Origin: Malania oleifera
Lineage: Eukaryota > Streptophyta > Magnoliopsida > Santalales > Ximeniaceae
DNA length: 64,000 nt
Direction of reading: 5' to 3'
Assembly (NCBI RefSeq): GCF_029873635.1
Contig: NC_080426.1
Span: 50,668,093 to 50,732,092, forward strand
A program made the position numbers and the translations under genes. Below, piece by piece: positions 55,745-64,000 of this stretch. How positions within the stretch are numbered: the stretch's first letter is position 1; each line of letters begins with the position of its first letter. Below the pieces are notes generated by a model. That model saw nothing but the letters and a program-made list of their open reading frames with translations, searched no databases and was not told the DNA's origin.

Positions 55745-58280
55745 AACTTAACTTAAGCTTCCTAGTCTCTCGCTCTCTTCTCGTTCTCTCTCCCTCTCTT
55801 CTCAGTTCCGTGACGGATTCTTACCCGATCAAAAATCAGAGGATACCTTTAGGCTCCATTTTTCACTGCCGTCATTTCTACCGGAGCGGATTGGTGGTAG
55901 GAGCGGCGTAGGTGTAACTCTTGGGGTAAGCCAAACGTCGCCTTTTACCTTAATTTCTTGTAAATTATAAGCCAAATTGATGATCGGACACCACCACGAG
56001 AATTTAGGGATAATTCTCTATAAGTCTAGTGGAATGGAATTCTCGTGGGGTCGTCGTAGGCATAACCCCAAATTTAGGATAAGCGGGTTATTAAAGGGCT
56101 TATTCGTATTTAATTAGAGTTGATTTGGGAATGCTAGAATATTGAACATCTGATGTTGAAGTAAGATTCTTGAAATTTAGGGCCCGGGTGAGTGCCGTAG
56201 GTGTAATTTCGGGACCTGCAGGCATACTTCAAAAATTAAGTGGGGGTGTTAAATATTAATTTAAATGTTAATTTGGGGTATATGGAGCCTAGGGAAGGTT
56301 AGTTGGGTATTATTTTAGGGAAATGAGTTAACTAATCTAAGGAAGAGCGAATTTTAGGATTTGAGTTTCGAGAGCGCCAAGGGCATAGGATTTGGCTTCT
56401 AACGAGATTTTTAGTAAGTCAGGTAAGGGGAATAAATTATAACAGTATTTTTAGAACTACTATTTGAATCAATAAGTGAAAATGAGCATATGGTATTTTG
56501 TTTGGAAATTATTATGATATAAATATCGGATAAATTGTGTCCCATGTGAGTAATATTAAATTGCGATATTTTTGTGTGTGAAATTAATATATTATGAATA
56601 TTAGATGAAAATTATGTGGCATATGACATTTATTGAAAAATGTGAAATATAACGATGAGTAATTTCTGAGAAAATATTGGAATGAGAATTATTGATGTGA
56701 TTAGTGGAAAATAATGAAATATGGTATTTATATGTGAGTAGAAATGTTTTGCATGAAAAATGAGATTTTGCTAATTACTGAAATGGGTATTTTGAAAAAT
56801 ATTGAAATACGTGAAACACGATACATACTATTATAAGATGATGGAATGTGCACCAAAAATGATGAGAACATTTATATTGAGATGAATGAAGATATACTAA
56901 TCTGAGACTAATGATGTATATTGATAAGGAAATATTGAAACGTGAAAATGAGAACATGAATTCTGAATCGTATATATTGAAATATGATTGATGAAATGTC
57001 AATACCGCATAATGATCGTGAGTATGTGGTAGTGAACCCTAATAGATGGTTGTGATATTGAGCACGGTACCGTTGCTTGTGGTGTAGTGCAACCACATGG
57101 ACTCTTGGAGTATGTGGCGTGACAGTCGACTGAGCTATTTTGTAGAGTTGTTGTGCCCCATGAGTCCGGATCAGGGCTATAGGTCGGTCAGTCGTAGTAC
57201 AAACGCAATATGTGATATGATACTTTGATCTAACCAAGTCAGCCAACCGCGGTTAGATCTAGCTTTCGAGCCGCACAACCTCGACTATGGGGGGAAGCAT
57301 GGCATGAAAAGAAAGATCCTTAGGGTAGCCATGAGTTACAGACGCGATGTTGGTACTAGGTACCAAGGATACTCATGAGCTAGATAGTAACATAGAAACG
57401 AAAAGTGAAAGAATGATAAAACGGGCTAAAATGAGAAATGAAAAAAATAATGAAAATTGAGAAATAGAGAATGGTAAAATTGAGAAATGGAACTGTGTGA
57501 GTTAATAATATAAATAATTGAGGCGAAGTGAAACTCTCCACCTAAGTGCTTACTGAGTAAGGTGAGTGCCCTGATAGGTATCAGATGTGGTCATACCTGA
57601 CTGCATAACGTGTTAGGACAGAGAAAAACTACCTGTATGGGCGGGTAATCTTCCCTATTCTTAGGAATTTCGCAGGTAAATATGTGTTGGAAATAATTGA
57701 ATTTGAGAAATGATTTTAAAACTTATAAAATCTTCTGTTGTATATCTATATGATTATGAGAATATATTTATCAGTGTATTTTTCTCATATGAAATTTTGA
57801 TTGGAAAAGTAAAGTGTATTATAACTAAACTCATATGGCCACACACTGTAAATAATTTATTTTTTCTTACTGAGATGTGTCTCGCCCAAATTATCTAAAT
57901 TTTTCAGGGAACAGGGTTAGGCCAGGTGATAGAGCTCCGTGACCATAGGGAGTTAGGACCCTGACACATAGGGTGAGTTTTTGGACTAGAGGAGGTGTAA
58001 TTCCCCTAGAGTTGAGTTGTTTTGGGTATGTGATGGGCATGTATATATATGTATTTTGATACTCTGGGTATTGTATTATGGTTGTTAAGTATATACTATC
58101 TTCCGCTATTAGGTTATATAAATAAAATGACTTTTTACCCGGTACCTGATGCGGGTTGGGTCGTATAAATGGTAGTAGGGTGGTTGACGTGGTCGATTTG
58201 TGAATGTTGTGGATGACGAGTGAATATTTATTTATTATTGTTTATTAAAAAAAGGTTTGTATGAAAATCAGAGCGTCACC
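55490..58280 (+). repeat. 5' LTR of element E
   Basis: 2791 bp, start TGTAATAACCT, end GAGCGTCACC (CA mutated to CC). It includes AT/TTA microsatellites (55640-55742), a leader block (55978-56035), donor-like GGGGTAAGCC (GT at 55926) and a mutated AGGATAAGC (56076), CAGGTAAGGGG (GT at 56423), GAGCACGGTACC (57059-57070), CTTACTGAG (57867) and acceptor TTTTTCAGGG (CAG at 57905-57907). Unlike the other families it has no obvious GTCGAC palindrome array. Confidence 0.88.
55640..55742. repeat. (TTA)n, (CATA)n and (AT)n microsatellites in E 5' LTR
   Basis: TTA units, then ACATACATACATACAT, then about 23 AT units. In the 3' LTR (63567-63620) the same place is a long pure TTA run with no AT run. Confidence 0.92.
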
Positions 58281-58283
58281 GTT

Positions 58284-58295
58284 TGGTATCAGAGC
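58284..58295 (+). other. Primer-binding site of element E
   Basis: TGGTATCAGAGC, exact initiator-Met-tRNA complement, three bases after the LTR. Confidence 0.92.
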
Positions 58296-58677
58296 TTAGG
58301 TTGCTAGGTTTTACAGACTTTAGTAACCAGCGGAATACAATACCAGAGTATAGGAGTGGATTTTGAGGGAAATAGGAGATGGGTAGATTGAAATGTGAGT
58401 TAGTGGTTGTTAGAGGATGAGGTGAGAATTTTGGATTCTATCTTGTGGCCTAAAGACAGGAGTACCTGGGTTGTTTCTGTGTTTTTTCCTAGGGTGATGA
58501 TTTCAGGAAAACCATGGATACTATCGCTGGGTCTTGTTTCTTAGTGGTAGGGCTGAATCCTAAATGAGGATTAAGGATGTGAAGATAAATGGTCGTAGAA
58601 GGGTAATTTATGAATTATTGCAGTGAATGGTGTTGTGATAGTAATTGTATGCTAAGATTAGTTGCTCTATTTGCAAG

Positions 58678-59640
58678 ATGGATTCGGGGAATAGTAACAC
58701 GAATGCGGGAGGTGATGGAGTAGGACCTTCCAGCATGGGTGGTGGAGACCCTAACGCAATGTTACATTACGTCACTCAGCAGGTGATGACTGAGATGGCC
58801 AGGAGCTCGGGGGAGCGAAACTGTATGATCAAGCAGTTCACGCATATACGACCCCCGTCTTTTGCTAGAGGAGCAGACCCACTGATAGTAGAGAACTGGG
58901 TTCAGGACATAAAGGACATACTGGCAGTTATTTCATGTACAGATGAGCAGAGGGTATTATTTGCCACATTTAAGTTAACTGGGGAAGCAAAGCGTTGGTG
59001 GAGGTCGATGAGGTTATTGGAGGAGCAGAGGCCTGACACAATAGTGATGACGTGGAGTAGCTTCAAGGAGATTTTCTTCGAGCGGTATTTTCCCTCTACG
59101 GTTAGGAGTGCCAAGGCATCATAGTTTCTGTATCTGACATAAGGGCCTTTGACGGCACAACAGTACACGACGAGATTCATTGAACTATCCAGGTTCGCCC
59201 CTAATCTGGTGCCAAATAAGAAGAGGAAGGCAAGGAAGTTTGAGGAGGGCCTGAGACAAAACCTGTATGAGCATGTGGTAGGTTTTTAAGCTCAGACATT
59301 CTCAGAGATAGTGGACAAGGCTGCAGTGATTGAAAACGGACTACAGAGAGGCGCAACAGCATAAAGCTAGAGGAAGAGGCCCGTGCCTTCTGATTTTTAG
59401 GGAGGGTCTGGTCAAGGGCCATGGAGGAGATATGATAGCAGAGGGAGACGATGATAGGGAGGAGGAGATCGAGCAGTACAGGGCAGACAGATGCCCCCTC
59501 CTTGTCCCAAATGTTTGAGGAGGCACCTAGGAGAGTGCCGAGCGAAGGAGGTTGTCTGCTATCAGTGCCACCAGCCTGGGTATATCGCGAGGAACTGTCA
59601 GGCACCACCAGCGATAGCAACTTCTCCTTAACCATATAGA
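58678..59640 (+). pseudogene. Element E gag
   Basis: Starts MDSGNSNTNAGG at 58678; the first 149 codons are open to a TAG at 59122. The capsid-like region has FKLTGEAKRWWRSM and FKEIFFERYFPS. After further stops and frameshifts comes the zinc knuckle CYQCHQPGYIARNC (about 59561-59602; the usual GH is GY, which would lose a zinc ligand). Antisense frames at 59767-59201 and 59180-58902 are shadows. Confidence 0.87.
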
Positions 59641-61724
59641 GGAGGCTATCAGGCACCTCAAGGTGGACAACAAAGGAATACTGCTCCAGCACAAGTTTAT
59701 GCACTAACATCGGGAGATGCTGAGGCTGCGGGAAATGTGGTGACATGTACTGTTTCAATACTATCATTTAAAGCTACTATTTTGTTTGATTCTAGGGCGA
59801 CTCATTCTTTTATCGCCCGAGAATATGTGAAGTTGTGTGGGTTTGAACCTCAGTAGTTAGATATTAGTCTGTCTATTGCTACGCCGACTGGGGTTGTAGG
59901 GAAATGCAGAAAGGTACTCAGAGACTGTCCAGTGGGTATTCAGGGGAGGTCTTTGTCAGCTAATCTGGTGATTTTAGACATGTATGGGTTTGAGGTAATC
60001 TTGGGAATGGATTGGCTAGTTTCCCACTATGCCAGCATTGATTGCCATTAGAGAGTAGTGGTGTTCAAACCTCCAAAGGGATAGGAGAACAGATTCGTGA
60101 GATCACATGTGCGCACCCCACCTCAGTTACTATCTGCCATTCAGGCACGTAAATTGCTATTAGAAGGCTGTCAAGGATATTTAGCCTATGTAAAGGAAGT
60201 ATCAAAAAGGGAGTTGAGGGTGGAGGATATCCCAGTGGTGAGAGATTTTCCTGATGTATTCCCTAAGGATTTTTCGAGACTACCTCCTGATCGTGAGGTA
60301 GAATTTGTTATTGATCTGGTTTTAGGGACAGCACCGATTTCGAAGGCGTCGTATAGAATGGCACCAACATAGCTGAAGGATTTGAAAGAATAGTTGCAAG
60401 AGCTATTAGATAAATAATTATTCGGCCCAGTGTGTCACCCTGGGGAGCACAGGTTTTATTTGTGAGGAAGAAGGATAGGTTGATGAGGTTGTGCATCGAC
60501 TACAAGGAAATAAATAAAGTAACTATCAAGAATAAATACCCACTCCCGTGTATCAATGATTTGTTTGATTAGTTACAGGGGACATGGATCTTTTCGAAGA
60601 TAGACTTACGCTCCAGGTACCATCAGCTGAAAGTCAGGGCGGAAGATGTTCCGAAGATGGCACTTAGAACACTGTATGAACACTATGAATTTCTGGTTAT
60701 GTCGTTTAGGTTGACAAATGCTCCTGCAGTGTTTATGGATTTGATGAACAGGGTCTTTCACCAGTATTTGGATCAGCTTGTGGTAGTATTTATTGATGAT
60801 ATATTGGTGTACTCGAAGAGCCCAGAGGAGCGTGAGGAGCATCTGAGTATAGTGCTTTTGGTGTTGTGAGAGAAGAAGCTATATGCGAAGCTCAAGAAGT
60901 GTGAGTTTTGGCTAGAACATGTTACCATCCTTGGACACATTATATCCAAGGGTGGTATTTCTGTTGATTCGAGTAAGATTGAGGCGGTAGTAGACTGGGT
61001 ACAACCAAAGAATGTGCACGAGATCAAGAGTTTCCTGGGATTGGTTGGGTACTACCGCAGGTTTGTTGAGGGCTTCTCTAGACTGTTAGGCCCATTGACC
61101 AGATTGACCAGGAAGGGAGTGAAGTTTGAGTGGTCTGATGAATGTGAACAGATCTTCAAGGAATTGAAGCAGCGACTCATCACTGCGCCTGTGTTGACAA
61201 TTCCTTTAGGAGAAGAGGGGTTCATAATTTATAGTGATGCGTTCCATAAAGGGCTCGGATGCGTGTTGATGTAGCGAGGGAGAGTGATAGCCTATGCCTC
61301 ACGACAGTTGAAAGAATATGAGAAGAACTACCCTACCCATGATCTAGAATTAGCAGTGGTTGTTTACGCGCTGAAGATTTGGAGGCACTATTTATGTGGG
61401 GGTAGGTATGAGATATTTACTGACCATAAGAGCTTAAAATATTTTTTCATGCAGAAAGAATTAAATATGAGGCAGAGGAGATGGCTGGAGCTAATAAAAG
61501 ATTACGACTGCACTATCAGTTACGACCCAAGAAAGGCTAATGTGGTCACTGATGCTTTGAGCCGGAAATCAGTGGAGTCATCTATGTCAGTAGTGGAGAT
61601 TCAGCATCAGATCCAGATGAATCTAAAGAGGCTCAATGTGGAGCTGGTAGAGGGCGATCACCAGGCATTTATTGCTAATTTGGTTTTGCAGCCGACTCTA
61701 CAGGAGAGAATTAAAGTAGCTTAG
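59641..61724 (+). pseudogene. Element E protease, reverse transcriptase, RNase H
   Basis: Protease site LFDSRATHSFIA (Gly to Arg) near 59790; LGMDWLVSHYASIDCH near 60030. RT from 60097: FSRLPPDREVEFVIDL, SKASYRMAPT then TAG, a frame break near 60415, [14 protein letters not shown], and [10 protein letters not shown] (about 60792-60821). Thumb and RNase H are open in long pieces (61014-61274, 61284-61724): [30 protein letters not shown], a TAG, then [15 protein letters not shown] and [11 protein letters not shown]. RNase H acidic residues are present. Confidence 0.88.
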
Positions 61725-63130
61725 AGGAATGATATAGAACTAGTAGAGCTTATGGAGAAGGTACAAGATGGTCAGGAAATAGAGTTCAGCATCTTAGATG
61801 ATGGAGCCTTAAGGTTCCGTACCAGGTTATGCGTTCTTGCCGACCCTAAGATCAAGAAGGTTATTCTGGAGGAATATCGGTCCCTATATACTGTACATCT
61901 AGGTAGCACTAAAAGGTATATGGATCTTCGAGAGTCTTTCTGGTGAAGCAACATAAAGAGAGAGATAGCTCAGTATGTGGATCAGTGTTTGATATGCCAG
62001 CAAGTGAAGGCTAAGCATTAGAGACCAGCAGTATCATTGCAGCCACTCCGCATCCATGAGTGGAAGTGGGAGCATATAGCGATGGATTTTATCACAGGAT
62101 TACCGTCGGCGTTGCATGGACAGGATGCTATCTGGGTAGTGGTGGATCGATTAACAAAGACTGCCCACTTTTGACCGATCAGAGTTAGCTACTCCATGGA
62201 CAGATTGGTTGAGTTATATATCCAGGAGATAGTTAGGCTTCATGGCGTCCTAGTGTCCATAGTTTCAGACAAAGACCCACGGTTCACATTTCGTTTTTAA
62301 AAGAGTCTGTAAAGGGCCATGGGTTCTCAGTTTTCATTCAGCACAGCTTTTCATCCTCAGACAGATGGGCAGACGGAGATGACAATACAGATTCTAGAGG
62401 ATATGTTGCGAGCATGCGTGCTAGACTTTGGACGTCATTGGATACAATATATGTCACTGGTCGAGTTTATGTATAACAACAGCTACCAGGCCAGCATTAG
62501 GATGGCACCGTATGAGGCGCTATATGGTAGGAGGTGCCGATCCCTGTTATACTAAGATGAGAATGGGGAGAGGCAGATATTGGGACCAGAGCTGATACAA
62601 CAAACTCAAGATAAAGTCAGACTCATCAGGGACAAGATCCGAACAGCATAGAGCTGGCAGAAGAGTTATGCAGATACTTGCCGACGAGAACTGGAGTTTG
62701 ACGTAGGAGATCACGTATCCTTGAAGGTGGCACTGATGAGTGGAGTTATGAGGTTTGGGAGGAAGGGTAAGCTAAGCCCTAGGTATATTGGGTCATTCGA
62801 GATTCTTGAAAGAGTGGGTCCAGTTGCCTATCGATTGGCATTGCCACTGGTCCTATCTAGGATTCATGATGTATTCCATATTTCTATGCTGAGGAAATAT
62901 GTCCCAAACCCCTCCCAAGTGATCAGCTATGAAGCACTGGAGTTGGGTGATACTTTAGCTCATGAGGAAGTGCCAGTGTAGATTCTTGACTAGAAGGAAT
63001 AGGAGTTATGCACGAAGAAGATTCCACTGGTAAAAGTTTTGTGGTGCAATCATGCCATTGAGGAGACTTCCTGTGAATTAGAGGATTAGATGCGCCAGAG
63101 ATATCCACACTTACTCAGTGGAATTTAGAG
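61725..63130 (+). pseudogene. Element E integrase and chromodomain-like tail
   Basis: Zinc-binding domain YRSLYTVHLGSTKRY (first His of the HH pair replaced) and CLICQQVKAKH (61990-62020). Core: [25 protein letters not shown] and TDGQTEMTIQ, so D, D and E are present. C-terminal [23 protein letters not shown] piece and VFHISMLRKYVPNPS (62721-62981), then the tail VKVLWCNHAIEETSCELED with four stops. Integration activity is not expected. Confidence 0.88.
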
Positions 63131-63390
63131 TTGAGCTAGCTAGAATAAAGGGAATAATATTGTATATCTTTATTTGTATAGTGTAACGTAGGATAGATAG
63201 AGTTTTTAGTTTTGAAACGTGAATGGCTTTGGGAAAATTTTAAATAGTTGTAATCTCCTAAAACCCTCTTTGTAACCACGGTATTCCACCCCCATAAGTG
63301 AGGGTAATTATTAAAATTGAAAGTATTTCCTCTAAGGATGGGAAGTAGACGAATAGCAAATTTCGAGAACGAAATTTTTATAAGGGAGAA

Positions 63391-63561
63391 TGTAATGACC
63401 CCAAAAATGACTATACAAGATTAGTGGGGTGATTCCAAAAATAATAATAATAATAATAATAAATAAATAATTAATTAATTAAATTTATAAAAATAAAAAG
63501 ATAATAATTAAAATTTATTTTTATTTTTATTAATAAAATATATTATTATTAATATTAATTA

Positions 63562-63623
<62 letters not shown>

Positions 63624-64000
63624 CCAACTTACCTGAAGCTTCAGGTTTCAAATTGAAGGTAGAGAAGCTGCGCAGGATAGCCCACCCCCCCAGTCTCTCG
63701 CTCTCTTCTCGATCTCTCTCCCTCTCTCCTCAGTTCCGTGACAAATTCTCACCCAATCAAAAATCAGAGCATACCGTCAGGCTCCATTTTTCGCTGCCGT
63801 CATTTCTACCAGAACGGATTGGTGGTAGGAGTAGCGTAGGCGTAACTCGTAGGGTAAGTCAAATCTCCCCTTTTACCTTAATTTCTTGCAAATTATAAGC
63901 CCAATTGACGATCAGACACCACCACGAGAATCTAGTGATAATTCTCTACAAGTCTAGCAGAGCGAAATTCTCGTAGGGTTGTCGTAGGCATAACCCCAAA
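63391..64000 (+). repeat. 3' LTR of element E, first 610 bp
   Basis: Starts TGTAATGACCCC after AAGGGAGAA (63382-63390). TTA microsatellite at 63567-63620, a CT-rich leader near 63695-63730, donor-like TAGGGTAAGTC (GT at 63854), and a leader block to the window end, just before the homologous second donor. Confidence 0.9.

Larger units (their letters stand above)
55490..64000 (+). mobile_element. Ty3/gypsy retrotransposon E, 3' end beyond window
   Basis: 5' LTR 55490-58280, primer site, gag, protease, RT, RNase H, integrase with all three acidic residues, tail, tract AAGGGAGAA and the first 610 bp of the 3' LTR (63391 on). The target duplication cannot be checked. It is the most complete gypsy coding region here but has about twenty stops. 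Confidence 0.9.

Noticed and set aside
59201..59767. 188-codon minus-strand open frame
   Set aside because: It is antisense to the E gag/protease region, has no recognisable domain, and the plus strand has clear gag and zinc-knuckle text.

Overview
This is nuclear DNA of a flowering plant, probably a eudicot with a transposon-rich genome; I cannot name the species. The evidence is long Ty3/gypsy and Ty1/copia retrotransposons with initiator-Met-tRNA primer sites, plus one host gene recognisable as the plant F-box gene HAWAIIAN SKIRT (HWS). Everything else I can identify is decayed mobile DNA, simple repeats or featureless intergenic sequence. No intact autonomous element was found. || Layout. 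1-15050 is a nest: a reverse-strand copia element (D) is split by a solo LTR (family O), which is itself split by a full-length gypsy element (A, 3588-12310). 15051-22546 is a low-transposon island with the single-exon HWS coding sequence on the minus strand (18083-19300) and its probable 5' UTR and promoter to about 20935. 22552-38943 is a second nest: a reverse-strand copia element (C, target duplication AGTAC) is split by gypsy element B (26041-37232, duplication CAAAG), whose 5' LTR holds a 2-kb solo LTR (S1, duplication GATGT). 39236-51343 is a 5'-truncated gypsy element (F), split by a solo LTR (F2, duplication AGAGT, itself holding S2, duplication GTTTT) and by S3 (duplication GAATT). 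51344-55489 holds an LTR scrap, tandem repeats and a head-to-head pair of miniature LTR elements (TRIM-like, LTRs about 160 bp). 55490 to the window end is gypsy element E, whose 3' LTR runs off the window. || The gypsy elements share the order gag, zinc knuckle, protease, reverse transcriptase, RNase H, integrase, chromodomain-like tail, and have LTRs above 2 kb, which suggests the Tekay/Del-type chromovirus lineage (inference). All are broken by stops, mostly TAG, and by frameshifts and deletions. || Two points stand out. (1) The LTRs of gypsy families A, B and O, copia C and the unclassified S family carry an array of imperfect palindromes directly upstream of the TATA box, mostly centred on GTCGAC; F and F2 have the array without a clear TATA box. 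(2) The gypsy LTRs share a leader module that looks like a conserved intron inside the LTR: a GGTAAGT-type donor after a conserved leader block, and an acceptor ending TTTCAGG preceded by a CTTACTGAG box with a small stem. Both come from reading by eye and need alignment and RNA data.
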